64,000 nucleotides of DNA from JAYPWI01 sp964629575 (GCA_964629575.1 CAZVUM010000006.1:49767-113766), one strand, 5' to 3'; shown: positions 8,202-17,850, counted from the first letter of the stretch. Made by a program: numbers and translations. The notes: generated by a model from the letters alone, not told the origin.

Positions 8202-9749
8202 ATGAGCTGGGAACCCGAGATCGAAGAGCTACGACGGCGCGAGGCGCTCGCGGATCGAATGGGCGGTCTGGACAAGGTCGAGCGTCAGCACTTCTTCGGC
8301 AAGCTGACCGTTCGCGAGCGGATCGACGCGATGGCCGACGACGGGTCGTTCCACGAGGTGGGTCACCTGTCGGGGCTCGGCGAGTACGGCCCCGACGGAG
8401 AGCTCGTCGACTTCACGCCGGGCAACCTGTTGATGGGCCACGCGAACGTCGACGGTCGGCCGGTCATCATCTGCGGCGACGACTTCACCGTCAGAGGCGG
8501 CAGTTCGGAGCTCGCCAACAAGCGCAAGTCCCAGGCTGTGGAGCAGATGGCTCTCGATCTGCAGATCCCCATCATCCGTCTCATCGACGGCATGGGCGGC
8601 GGCGGTTCGGTCAAAGAGCTCGAGACGATCGGCCGGACCTACGTCCCCGACCTCTGGTTCTGGCCCTACGTGGTCGAATCGATGTCCGTGGTTCCTCAGG
8701 TGTCGCTGGCGCTGGGATCGGTGGCCGGTATCGGCGCGGCGCGCGTGGTCACGAGCCACTACTCGGTGATGGTGAAGGACATCTCGCTCATGATGATCGC
8801 GGGGCCTGCGCTCATCGATCACGCTGGCGAAGAGATCACCAAGGAGGACCTCGGGGGCACCGACGTCCACACCACCAATGGAGCGGTCGACGACCTCGTG
8901 GACTCCGAGGAAGAGGCGTTCGAGGCGGCTCGGCGCTTCCTGTCATACCTGCCGCAGTCCGCGCACCAGCTTCCGCCCCGTGGGCCGCAAGACGACGACC
9001 CGAACCGGCGCGAGGAGTTCCTCATCGACGTGGTTCCGCGGAACCGCCGGCGCCCCTACAAGATGCGGGAGATCATCGACGCGGTGATGGACCGCGACTC
9101 GTTCTTCGAGATTGGCAAGCGCTGGGGCAAATCGGTCATCACCGGGCTCGCCCGCCTCGACGGCTGGCCGGTGGCGATGATCTCGGAGGATCCCTACATC
9201 TACGGCGGCGCCTGGACGGCCGATGGATCGGAGAAGGCCATCCGGCTGATCGATCTCGCCAACACCTTCCACCTGCCGATCGTGCACCTCTGCGATGTGC
9301 CGGGTTTCTACATCGGCTCGGAGTCCGAACGCGACGCGACGATCCGCAAGGGAAGTCGGGCGCTCGCCGCGCTGATGCAGTCGGAGGTGCCGTTTGCGTC
9401 CGTCGTGATCCGCAAGGTGTTCGGCGTCGCAGGCGGGACGGTGACGGTGCCGCACCGCGCCCCGTATCGCTTCGCCTGGCCATCGGCCGACTGGGGTTCG
9501 TTGCCGATCGAGGGCGGCCTCGAAGTGGCCTACAAGGCAGAGCTCGCCGAGGCCGACGACCCCGTCGCTTTGAAAGAAGAGATCACCGATCGCTTGAATG
9601 CGGTCAGGTCGCCGTTCCGCACCGCGGAGAACTTCGACATCGAGGAGATCATCGACCCCCGCGACACCCGGCCGCTGCTCTGCCGATGGGCGAACCTCGC
9701 CGCACCGGTTCGCGCCACCGGCCGCTACACCCACGGGTATCGCCCATAG
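8202..9749 (+). CDS. Acyl-CoA carboxylase carboxyltransferase (beta) subunit
   Basis: A 515-residue carboxyltransferase of the PccB/AccD5 family, which moves a carboxyl group from biotin to acetyl-, propionyl- or a related acyl-CoA. The N-terminal half has FFGKLTVRERID and the oxyanion-type motif LIDGMGGGGSVK; the C-terminal half has GGAWTADGSEKA and HLCDVPGFYIG, with length equal to the family norm. No biotin carboxylase or biotin carrier gene is adjacent, so the alpha subunit must be elsewhere. The ATG at 8202 begins MSWEPEIEEL and fits the family N-terminus; a longer in-frame extension runs antisense to the secreted-protein gene and is unlikely. Substrate specificity cannot be read from sequence alone. 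Confidence 0.9.
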   Translation: MSWEPEIEELRRREALADRMGGLDKVERQHFFGKLTVRERIDAMADDGSFHEVGHLSGLGEYGPDGELVDFTPGNLLMGHANVDGRPVIICGDDFTVRGGSSELANKRKSQAVEQMALDLQIPIIRLIDGMGGGGSVKELETIGRTYVPDLWFWPYVVESMSVVPQVSLALGSVAGIGAARVVTSHYSVMVKDISLMMIAGPALIDHAGEEITKEDLGGTDVHTTNGAVDDLVDSEEEAFEAARRFLSYLPQSAHQLPPRGPQDDDPNRREEFLIDVVPRNRRRPYKMREIIDAVMDRDSFFEIGKRWGKSVITGLARLDGWPVAMISEDPYIYGGAWTADGSEKAIRLIDLANTFHLPIVHLCDVPGFYIGSESERDATIRKGSRALAALMQSEVPFASVVIRKVFGVAGGTVTVPHRAPYRFAWPSADWGSLPIEGGLEVAYKAELAEADDPVALKEEITDRLNAVRSPFRTAENFDIEEIIDPRDTRPLLCRWANLAAPVRATGRYTHGYRP

Positions 9750-9806
9750 CCGACCGACTCATGGCGTCGGCGGTCCCGACGCCCACGGCCCCGTTAGCGT
9801 CGGGCC

Positions 9807-11094
9807 ATAACCGACCTCACCGTCTACACGACAGCCTGGGTCCGAACCATGGAACCGTCGATGCCCACGCCCGAGGCGATTGCGGTTCGTGAAGGACGCA
9901 TCGTCGAAGTGGGCACCCTCGAGACCATGCAGGTTGGCGCCGTGGCGTCGCGGGTGGAGCTGCTCGAGCGGATCGAGCGGCTCAATCGGGAGCTCGAGCC
10001 AGAACAGCCGCTCTTCACGTGGGGTCATCACCCGATCTGGCATGGCGACATCGACCGCGAACAACTGAATGCGATCTCGACGACCCGACCGATCGTCGTG
10101 TGGCATCGCGGGTATCACTCTTTCATCGTCAACGACGCGTGCTACCGCTGGATGGGCATCGACATGGATGCAGCGCACCGCCATCCGCAGGTGGATGTCG
10201 AGCGGGGTGCCTTCTTCGAGACCGGGCTCGCGTTCGGCTACCGCTACCTGAACGACTTCATCCTCGGCAGCGAGCGATTCCGGGCCGGACTCGACCGGAT
10301 GCGCCAGGTCATCCACCACGGTGGTCAGACGACAATCGGCGACGCCGCATTCGGCATGTACGGCTTCGACAGCGAATGGGAGCACCTGCAGGCGGTGATG
10401 GAGCGACCGGACACCCCGTCTCGGATGCAGCTGCTTCGGTTCGCGATGGCGCCCGAGGGCGATGAGCGGAGCGACCAGGAGATGGTCGAACGGTTCCTGT
10501 CCTACCCGAGCGCAACACCCACCGGCTGCGATTCAGCGACCACGTCAAGATGTTCGCCGACGGCGGGTTCTTCTCCGAGCTGCTGCAGTTGGACTTCCCA
10601 GGCCACCTCGAAGGCAGGCACGGCGAGTGGATGACCCCACCCGAACGATTCGAGGAGATCGCACGCGCCCTGTGGAACGCCGGGCTCAAGATCCACGTGC
10701 ACTGCTCGGGCGACAACGGCGTGGAGCTCACTCTGCGGACCCTCGAACGGCTTCAGTGGGAACGGCCCCGCTTCGACCACCGGTTCACGGTCGAGCACTT
10801 CGGCGTTTCACGGCCGCAGCAGGTCGACAAGCTCGCGGCGCTGGGCGGCCAGGCTTCGGTCCAGGTGTGTATTGGCGCGCCTCGCTCGATGCGGCGATCA
10901 AGGCCATCACGGTCAATGCCGTCTTCATGCTCGGGTTGGAGGACGAAGTCGGCTCGCTCCGCTGCGGCAAGAAGGCCGACTTCACGATCCTGGAAGCCGA
11001 CCCCTACGACGTCGGGGCAGATGGCCTGCGCGACATTCCGATCTGGGGCACCGTGTTCGAGGGCGAGAAGTTTCCGATCGCAGCTCGTCGATGA
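9807..11094 (+). pseudogene. Decayed YtcJ-like amidohydrolase (lost start, deletions, two frame changes)
   Basis: Homology to the amidohydrolase_3 (YtcJ-like) family runs through three frames. The natural N-terminus (TDLTVYTTAWVRTMEPS) opens with ATA at 9807 and has an in-frame TAG at 9795, so the start codon appears mutated; ATG at 9849 is internal. Near 9933 the text jumps from VGTLETMQ to the region before LFTWGHHPIWHGD, removing the segment that carries the HxH metal ligands. Near 10503 the frame shifts before RNTHRLRFSDHVKMFADGG. Near 10866 the middle of the enzyme is missing and the frame changes again before YWRASLDAAIKAI and LGLEDEVGSLRCGKKADF. The stop at 11092-11094 overlaps the CobW remnant. 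It cannot make an active enzyme as it stands; assembly error is the alternative. Confidence 0.75.
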
Positions 11095-11326
11095 ACGAGA
11101 GGGTTCCGGTGGCGATCATCGGTGGCTATCTCGGCGCGACACCATCAGCCTGCAGAACGGCTGCGTGTGCTGCTCGATCGCCGACGCGCTGGGCGATGCG
11201 CTCGACACGGTCCTGGCGCTGGACCCGCGTCCCGATCAGATCGTCATCGAGGCCAGTGGCGTCGCAGACCCGGCCAAGGTCGCGCACTACGGCCAGGGCT
11301 GGCCCGGTTGTCGCCTCGACTCCGTG
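11091..11326 (+). pseudogene. Remnant of a CobW/P47K GTPase
   Basis: Starts with ATG overlapping the previous stop (ATGA). The first residues, VPVAIIGGYLGA, are the strand leading into the Walker A loop of COG0523 metallochaperone GTPases, but the GKT/S part is absent: near 11137 the sequence jumps, in a different frame, to DTISLQNGCVCCSI, which holds the family's CxCC metal motif. It continues to IEASGVADPAKVAHYGQGW and then stops matching at about 11326, where the end of the convergent hydroxylase gene begins. P-loop and C-terminal domain are therefore missing. Together with the amidohydrolase it looks like a former operon, possibly a metallochaperone serving a metal-dependent hydrolase (inference). 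Confidence 0.7.
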
Positions 11327-13592
11327 ACCGCGCCTGATGATGCAGTGCCTCCCACACCCTCAGGGGTGTGCACGGTAGGTCGATGTGCTCGACGCCACGG
11401 TGGGCGACCGCGTCGATGACCGCGTTGTGCGTTGCCGCGGTGGCGCCGATCGTGCCGGATTCGCCGACGCCCTTCACCCCGAGGGTGTTGACGCTCGTGG
11501 GTGTGGGAGCGTGCTCGGTTTCGAAGCTGGGTAGCTGGTCCGGCGAGGGCAAGAGGTAGTCCCCGAAGTTGGAGGTGAGCGGCGTGCCGTCGGCGTCGTA
11601 GGTCATCACCTCGCCGAGGACCTGCCCGATTCCCGACGCCAGCCCCCCGTGGAGCTGACCGTCGACGATCAAGGGGTTGATCACCGTTCCGGCGTCGTCG
11701 ACCGATACGAAGCGAACGAGGTCCCAGGCTCCGGTGTCGGTGTCCACTTCGACCACAGCGACGTGGGTTCCGGACGGGTAGGTGTTCTTTCCCGCACCGA
11801 AGACGTCGCCGCAGGAGAGCTCGTGGTCCGTGCCGAGGCCCGCGTCGGCAAGTTCTCCCCACTCCACGACCCGGGCCGGCGTCCCGACAACGTGAAAACC
11901 AGGGCTCCCGGAGTCGTCGGACTGCACCACGTCGTCGGAGGCAGCTTCGAGCAGCTGGGCTGCGAGCTCACGCGCCCGTTCGACGATCTCGGCGGAGGCC
12001 CGGTGAACCGCAATGCCTGCGGTCTGCGCTGACCGTGATCCCACAGCACCGATGCCGGTCGCAATCGCCGCGGTGTCGCCTTCGACCACGCTGATGTGTT
12101 CGGTCGGGATCCGGAGCACATCGGCCGCGATCTGGCTCCAGGTCGTGGCGTGACCATGGCCCTGTGATGTGGCGCCCGTGACCACGGTGGCGCTTCCGTC
12201 CGGGTGGACGGTGACCTCGGCAGCCTCGCCACCTCCGCCCATGGTCATGTGGTTGTAGCAGGCGATGCCGATGCCGATCTCTCTCTCGCTACCGCCGGAG
12301 CGCCGGGCGGCCTGCTGTTGCCGAAGCTCGTCGTAGCCGGCGAGCTCGAGCGCCCGTTCGAAGGCGGCCGGGTAGTCGGCCTCGTCGTACAGCCCGCCCG
12401 TGGGTGTTTCGTAGGGCATCTGCTCCGGTCGGACCAGGTTGCGGCGGCGGATCTCGGCGGGATCGAGTCCGACTCGCGCTGCGAAGACATCGACGGCTCG
12501 CTCGAGCGCTCCGATCATGGGCCCGCGACCGGCTCCTCGGTATGCGGACGTCGAGGGAAGGTTGGTGCGAGCGGCCAGGGATGCGAACTCGACCTCTGCG
12601 ATGTCGTAGCAACCGTTGGCGATGAACGTCGTGAAGCCGGCGGGGAGCATGACGCCGACGAGCGGAAAGGCGCCTGCGTCCTTGACGAGCTCGACCCTGA
12701 GGGTCTCGAATTGGCCGCCCGAAGTCCCGGCGAGCGCCGCATCGATCCGCTCGCCGCGGCCCTGCGTCGCCGTGGCGAAGTGTTCGGAGCGAGACTCGTT
12801 CCACCGCACGGGCTTCTCCTGGCGATGGGCGGCGAGCGGGATCAGGAACTCTTCCGCCGAACGGGACACCTTGCCGCCGAATCCGCCACCGACCTGAGGT
12901 GCGATCACGCGGATGTCGTCGATGCCGACCGCGAACTGGGCGGCGAGGTTGTTTCGGTAGGCGTGGGGTGTCTGGGTCGCCGCCCAGACCGTCAACTGGC
13001 CGTCGTTCCAGACCGCGGCGACGGAGCGAGCTTCGATCGCGGAGGGGACCTGCCGCGGACTCCACGTTCGCAGGGCCACTCGCACGTCTGCGGACTCGCT
13101 GTGGGTCGCTCGCGATCCGGCACGAAACCGCGTGCTCTCGATCACGGTCTGCTGGACCGCGTCGTCGAGGTCCAGCACGGGCTCTATGGGTTCGTACTCC
13201 ACCACCACGAGCTCGGCCGCATCGGATGCCTGGGCAGCGGTCTCGGCCACGACCATCGCGACGACCTGGCCGACGAACGACACCTCCCGAGTCGGCAGCA
13301 GCGGCTGTGCGCCGGCATCGTCGATCGGAAGTGCGAACGGAACCGGGGTGTCGCCGTCGAGGTCCATGCCCGTGAAGACTTCGACGACGCCCGACGCGCG
13401 GGCGGCTTCGGCGCCGTCCACCGATGAAATGGCCGCCGCGGCGTGCGGGCTTCGGACGAACGTCGCGTACAGGGCCCCCGCGAGCGCTGGCGTGTCGATG
13501 TCGGCGGTGAACAGCGCCGCTCCGCGGAGGAGAGCTTCGTCCTCGACCCGCTGGAGCGGTACGCCCGTCACAGGCCGGTGAGCGGTGCCCAT
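11244..13592 (-). CDS. Molybdenum hydroxylase large subunit (xanthine/CO dehydrogenase family), aberrant C-terminal tail
   Basis: A 782-codon gene for the Mo-cofactor subunit of a xanthine dehydrogenase-type hydroxylase. Motifs in order: VEDEALLRGAALFTADI at the N-terminus, VGGGFGGK, AYRGAGRG, SQGHGHAT, and GVKGVGESG with the expected catalytic glutamate at about E711. Homology ends near residue 753 (VWEALHHQ, about 11334); the last 29 codons run antisense through the CobW remnant, so the natural stop has probably been lost in the neighbouring deletion. No FeS or FAD subunit gene is adjacent; these would have to come from elsewhere in the genome. ATG at 13592 faces the CoA-transferase start at 13658. 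The substrate could be a purine, aldehyde or N-heterocycle. Confidence 0.82.
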   Translation of the reverse strand: MGTAHRPVTGVPLQRVEDEALLRGAALFTADIDTPALAGALYATFVRSPHAAAAISSVDGAEAARASGVVEVFTGMDLDGDTPVPFALPIDDAGAQPLLPTREVSFVGQVVAMVVAETAAQASDAAELVVVEYEPIEPVLDLDDAVQQTVIESTRFRAGSRATHSESADVRVALRTWSPRQVPSAIEARSVAAVWNDGQLTVWAATQTPHAYRNNLAAQFAVGIDDIRVIAPQVGGGFGGKVSRSAEEFLIPLAAHRQEKPVRWNESRSEHFATATQGRGERIDAALAGTSGGQFETLRVELVKDAGAFPLVGVMLPAGFTTFIANGCYDIAEVEFASLAARTNLPSTSAYRGAGRGPMIGALERAVDVFAARVGLDPAEIRRRNLVRPEQMPYETPTGGLYDEADYPAAFERALELAGYDELRQQQAARRSGGSEREIGIGIACYNHMTMGGGGEAAEVTVHPDGSATVVTGATSQGHGHATTWSQIAADVLRIPTEHISVVEGDTAAIATGIGAVGSRSAQTAGIAVHRASAEIVERARELAAQLLEAASDDVVQSDDSGSPGFHVVGTPARVVEWGELADAGLGTDHELSCGDVFGAGKNTYPSGTHVAVVEVDTDTGAWDLVRFVSVDDAGTVINPLIVDGQLHGGLASGIGQVLGEVMTYDADGTPLTSNFGDYLLPSPDQLPSFETEHAPTPTSVNTLGVKGVGESGTIGATAATHNAVIDAVAHRGVEHIDLPCTPLRVWEALHHQARSRSRGDNRASPGRSARPWPGLRRHWPR

Positions 13593-13657
13593 CGCCTGAC
13601 CATAGCTGTGGCCGTTGCGGGCTACGGTTCGAACGTCAAGGGGACGAGGGGGCGCCG

Positions 13658-16096
13658 ATGTTGGCGAGTTACCGCGTGATCGACCTCACCGACGAGCGCG
13701 GGCAACTGGCGGGGCTGATGCTGAGACAGCTCGGCGCGGAGGTCGTGCTGGTCGAACCGCCCGGCGGCTCCGACGCGCGGCGAATCGCACCGTACGCCGG
13801 CGACGTCGTCGATCCCGAACGGTCGCTGCATCACTGGTCATACAACCGAGGCAAGAAGAGCATGTTGCTCGACCTGCAGACCGACGACGGCATCGATCGC
13901 CTGCACGAGCTGATCGCCGGCGCCGATGTTCTCCTCGAGACGCTGTCGGTCGGCGAGCGGTCCCGGCTGGGTCTCGGCCCCGACGCGGCGCGGAAACTGA
14001 ATCCAGCCCTCGTGCACGCGTCGATCACCGCCTTCGGGACCACGGGCCCCAAGGCCGACTGGCCGGCGACGGACCTGACGATCCAGGCCGCGGCGGGGAA
14101 CATGGCGGTTACAGGCGACAAGGATCGACCACCGCTGCGGGCCGGTTCGCTCCCGCAGGCGTGGCACAACGGCGCGTCGGAGGCAGCGGTGGCTGTGCTC
14201 ATCGCCCTCCTCGAAAGACAGAGCAGGAGCGGCCTCGGTCAACACATCGATGCCTCGGCGCAGCAGAGCATCAATCAAGCCGCCCAATCGATGATGATGG
14301 CGGCACCCAACCGCGCCACGTCGACGACCCGGATCGCCGGGGGCGCCAACCTCCAGGGCATCGACATCCAGCTGATGTGGCCGTGCCAGGACGGCCATGC
14401 GTCGGTCACGCTGCTCTTCGGGCAGATGATCGCCCCGTTCACCCAGAACCTGTTCGACTGGGTGTTCGAGGAGGGCTTCTGCGACGAGGCCACCCGCACC
14501 AAGGACTGGGTGGAGTACGCCATGATGTTGCTCGACGGCCGGGAGCCGGTCGCGGAGTACGAGCGGGTGAAGCAGGTCCTCGCCGATTTCTTCGCCACCA
14601 AGACCAAGGCCGAACTCCTCGCGGCCGCGATCGATCGAAAGGTCCTCATCACCCCTGTGTGGTCGGCGGCCGACGTCGTCAACTCGCCGCAGCTGGAGAG
14701 TCGTGCCTACTGGGAGGACATCGACCAGCCCGGTTTCGGGACCGTCCGCCACCCGGGCGCTGTCGCCAAGGTTCCCGCCCAGCCGCTGGAGGTGCTGCCG
14801 CCGGCGCCCACCCTCGGGGAGCACTCGGACGAGCTCGCCGAATCGCCGATTCGTACGCCCGCCGTCGCTGTGGCCCCTCCGGTCGAGGAGTCTGCGCCGC
14901 CCCTCCGCGACCTCAAGATCCTGGATCTCAGTTGGGTCATGGCAGGACCCGCTGCTTCACGAGTCTTCGCCGACTACGGAGCCCAGATCGTCCGCATCGA
15001 GTCGATGCTGCGGCCCGATGGTGCCAGGGGGATGCAGCCCTTCACCGACGACGTCACAGATCCGGACTATTCGGGCCTCTGGAACAACATGAACGCCGGC
15101 AAGCGAGCGCTGTCGCTCAACCTGTCGGCGCCCGAGTCGCGCGACGTCATCTGGGACCTCGTCGACTGGGCCGACCTGGTCATGGATTCCTTCGGCGCCG
15201 GGGCGCTGGCCCGCCTCGGTTTCGGGCACGAGGCCCTGCTCGACCACAAGCCGCAGCTCGTCGCTGCCTCCAGTTGTCTCATGGGGCAGTCGGGCCCACT
15301 CGCCCCGCTCACGGGCTTCGGCACGATGGCAGCCGCGATCTCGGGGTTCTTCTATCCGGTCGGCTGGCCCGACCGAGCGCCCTGCGGGCCCTTCGGCGCC
15401 TATACGGACTACACCTCGCCGCGTTGGTACGCGGCGGTGATCCTCGCTGCGCTCGAGCACTCGCGGGCCACAGGTGAGGGGTTGAGCATCGACTTCTCTC
15501 AGAGCGAGTCGGCGATGCAGTTGCTCGCGCCGGCGCTGCTGGATCACACAGTGAACGGCCGAACGTGGGAGAGGATGGCGAACCGTGACCTGGTGTACTC
15601 GCCGCACGGCGCTTACCCGACCGCGGGGGACGACGCGTGGATCGCCATCGCCTGCACCACCGATGACCACTGGCGAGTCCTCGCGTCGATGGCCGGCCAT
15701 GACGGATGGGCGGACCTGACCGTCGACGAACGTCGGGAGAGGGCGGACGAGATCGACGACGTGTTGGCCGCGTGGACCTCAGGCCACGACGGCGACGAGC
15801 TGATGCGGACCCTCATCCACGCGGGGATCGCTGCTCACGTCGTGCAGAACTCGCCGGAGTGCTTGGCGGACCCACAACTGCAGCATCGCAACCACTTCGT
15901 GGAGGTCAGTCATTCGGCGCAGCCTGACGGGCGCACCTTCGTCGAAGGGAGTCGGTTCGTGATGTCGCGAACTCCGGCGACCTACTCCCGCGGCGGCCCG
16001 ATGTGCGGTGAGGACACCTATGAGATCCTCACCGACGTGCTCGGATACGACGTCGATCGGGTTGCCGAGCTCGCGGCCGCGGAGGCACTGGAATGA
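13658..16096 (+). CDS. Two-domain class III CoA-transferase (CaiB/Frc family)
   Basis: An 812-residue protein with two tandem CaiB-type domains (about 1-400 and 420-812), twice the usual length. Class III enzymes move CoA between carboxylic acids through an aspartyl-CoA anhydride. In domain 2 the region GAYTDYTSPRWYAA places an aspartate where formyl-CoA transferase has D169. In domain 1 the matching stretch reads AWHNGASEAAVAV and has no aspartate, so that half is probably structural or binds substrate. ATG at 13658 has a GAGGGGG stretch upstream. Its stop overlaps the dioxygenase start (ATGA), so the two products probably act on the same compound. The acid substrate is unknown. It resembles the 37449-39701 protein. 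Confidence 0.88.
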   Translation: MLASYRVIDLTDERGQLAGLMLRQLGAEVVLVEPPGGSDARRIAPYAGDVVDPERSLHHWSYNRGKKSMLLDLQTDDGIDRLHELIAGADVLLETLSVGERSRLGLGPDAARKLNPALVHASITAFGTTGPKADWPATDLTIQAAAGNMAVTGDKDRPPLRAGSLPQAWHNGASEAAVAVLIALLERQSRSGLGQHIDASAQQSINQAAQSMMMAAPNRATSTTRIAGGANLQGIDIQLMWPCQDGHASVTLLFGQMIAPFTQNLFDWVFEEGFCDEATRTKDWVEYAMMLLDGREPVAEYERVKQVLADFFATKTKAELLAAAIDRKVLITPVWSAADVVNSPQLESRAYWEDIDQPGFGTVRHPGAVAKVPAQPLEVLPPAPTLGEHSDELAESPIRTPAVAVAPPVEESAPPLRDLKILDLSWVMAGPAASRVFADYGAQIVRIESMLRPDGARGMQPFTDDVTDPDYSGLWNNMNAGKRALSLNLSAPESRDVIWDLVDWADLVMDSFGAGALARLGFGHEALLDHKPQLVAASSCLMGQSGPLAPLTGFGTMAAAISGFFYPVGWPDRAPCGPFGAYTDYTSPRWYAAVILAALEHSRATGEGLSIDFSQSESAMQLLAPALLDHTVNGRTWERMANRDLVYSPHGAYPTAGDDAWIAIACTTDDHWRVLASMAGHDGWADLTVDERRERADEIDDVLAAWTSGHDGDELMRTLIHAGIAAHVVQNSPECLADPQLQHRNHFVEVSHSAQPDGRTFVEGSRFVMSRTPATYSRGGPMCGEDTYEILTDVLGYDVDRVAELAAAEALE

Positions 16097-16848
16097 CAGC
16101 GACATCGCTTGGGGCCGGTCCGGCAGGGGAGCTGTCAGAGCGCGGCGTCGTCGTCCTTCCCGGGCACCTTCCAGCCGACTTCGTGAAGGAGCTGAGGGAC
16201 GCGTTCCTCCCGATCCTCGACCGCTACATCGCCGAGTCGGACCCCAATCGGGGTACCCGGCGACACCAGATGTATCTGCCCTTCGAGCCGCCGTTCGACG
16301 ATTCGCGGTTGTGGGCCGATCCCACCGTGCTGGGCATCGTGGAGAGCGTGCTCGGCCCCGACTTCGAGTGCACCTACTACGGCTCGGACACACCGTTCCC
16401 GGGATCCGACTTCCAGCCCGTACATCAAGACGGTGGTCCGCTCTTTCCACAATGGGAGAGTCGGCCACCGCCGTACTGCATCGCGATGAATGTTCCCCTG
16501 GCCGACGTCGATGACGAGACTGGCCCCCTCGAGTGGTTCGACGGCATCGATCGACCCGCCGACGACGCCGAGCCGCATCGCTTCACCGGCCCCGCCGGCT
16601 CGGTCCTGCTGCGGGACACGCGCGTGTGGCATCGCGGTTCGCCGAACACCTCGTCGTCGCCGAGGCCGCTTCTCGCGTTGCTGTACACCCGAGACTGGTA
16701 TCGATTCCCCTTGCTACGCCCCGCGCTCGACAGGTCGGTGTACGAAGGGCTGCCGGCGCCGGGCCACCGGTTGTTCAGCGCCGCGCACATCACCCCGATC
16801 GAGCGTGCGGCTGGGGATGCGCGGCGGCTCAGCCCCGATCCCGAGTGA
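16093..16848 (+). CDS. Phytanoyl-CoA dioxygenase family protein
   Basis: A 251-residue Fe(II)/2-oxoglutarate-dependent oxygenase of the PhyH family. The facial triad is visible: HQD at residues 111-113 gives His111 and Asp113, and WHRGSPN gives distal His180; basic residues shortly afterwards could bind 2-oxoglutarate. Members hydroxylate acyl-CoAs or diverse small molecules. Coupling to the CoA-transferase by a four-base overlap suggests that it hydroxylates the CoA thioester made there, which is inference. It is convergent with the LLM gene three bases away, so there is almost no space for a separate terminator. Confidence 0.85.
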   Translation: MTATSLGAGPAGELSERGVVVLPGHLPADFVKELRDAFLPILDRYIAESDPNRGTRRHQMYLPFEPPFDDSRLWADPTVLGIVESVLGPDFECTYYGSDTPFPGSDFQPVHQDGGPLFPQWESRPPPYCIAMNVPLADVDDETGPLEWFDGIDRPADDAEPHRFTGPAGSVLLRDTRVWHRGSPNTSSSPRPLLALLYTRDWYRFPLLRPALDRSVYEGLPAPGHRLFSAAHITPIERAAGDARRLSPDPE

Positions 16849-16851
16849 GGT

Positions 16852-17850
16852 TCAGCGGCCCGACGGGTCGTGTTCAGCAGCGAGCAGCTCGATAGACCGC
16901 AGGCGTTCGGAGATCGTGAGCGACGGGTGCACGGTGATGAGCTCGTCCACGTCGGCCTCGCCGGCGAAGTTGCGCAGGTACCGACCGACGAGCTCGGGAT
17001 CGCCCGCCGCGGTGTAGTGCATCATCTGGGCGATCTGTTGGCCCTGCGGTGAGGCGAGGACTTGATCCGCCTCGTCCTCGGAGAGTTCACGCGGCACCCG
17101 AAGAAAGCGCGCCACGCGGCGCCTGGCCACGTCGAGGTGCTGACGCTCTGCGTCCTCGCGGGTCTCAGCGGCGATCACGTTGACCCCGGCGATCGCGTAG
17201 GGCTCGCTGAGCTGTTCGGATGGCTGGAACTCCTGGCGGTACAGGGCGATCGCGTCGAGGAGCTGTCCGGGTGCAAAATGCGAGGCGAAGCCATACGGCA
17301 GGCCCAGATGCGCGGCGAGCCTCGCTCCGAACAGCGAAGATCCCAACACGTACAGGGGAACCTGGGTCCCTGATCCAGGAACCGCTTCGACCCCTGCGAC
17401 CTCGCTCTCGCCCTTGAGGTATGCGCCGAGCTCGAGGACGTCCTGCGGGAAGCGCTCGGCGGCCATGGGATCTACCCGCATCGCCCGCATGGTGTTGTGA
17501 TCCGTCCCTGGGGCCCGGCCGAGTCCCAGGTCGATGCGGCCCGGGTGCAGGGTGGCCAGAGTGCCGAACTGCTCGGCGATGACGAGCGGCGAATGGTTGG
17601 GGAGCATCACGCCGCCCGACCCGAGCCGGATCGAATCGGTGTGCGCGGCCACGTGGGCGATCAGGACGCTCGTCGCCGACGAGGCGATCGATGACATGTT
17701 GTGGTGCTCGGCGTACCAGACCCGCTGGTACCCCAGCTCCTCAGCTCGGCGGGCGACCGCGACGCAGTTGGCGAACGCCTCCGCAGGCGTTTCGTCGCGA
17801 CCGACGATGGCGAGATCGAGAATCGACAGGGGCAGGGGGCGCTCCGGCAC
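16852..17850 (-). CDS. LLM class flavin-dependent oxidoreductase, MsnO8-like
   Basis: A 332-residue luciferase-like TIM-barrel protein. The opening LSILDLAIV, YAEHHNMSSIASSA, the motif GSGGVMLPNHSPLVIAEQFG and HPGRIDLGLGRAPGTD are typical of the MsnO8/YhbW subgroup, FMN-dependent monooxygenases that act alone or with a flavin reductase. The start was set at GTG 17850 because homology begins there; a longer in-frame reading runs through the repeat element at 17891-17941 and is unlikely. The substrate is unknown. It is the last gene before the convergent dioxygenase and stands apart from the upstream same-strand gene by 233 bases. Confidence 0.88.
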   Translation of the reverse strand: MPERPLPLSILDLAIVGRDETPAEAFANCVAVARRAEELGYQRVWYAEHHNMSSIASSATSVLIAHVAAHTDSIRLGSGGVMLPNHSPLVIAEQFGTLATLHPGRIDLGLGRAPGTDHNTMRAMRVDPMAAERFPQDVLELGAYLKGESEVAGVEAVPGSGTQVPLYVLGSSLFGARLAAHLGLPYGFASHFAPGQLLDAIALYRQEFQPSEQLSEPYAIAGVNVIAAETREDAERQHLDVARRRVARFLRVPRELSEDEADQVLASPQGQQIAQMMHYTAAGDPELVGRYLRNFAGEADVDELITVHPSLTISERLRSIELLAAEHDPSGR

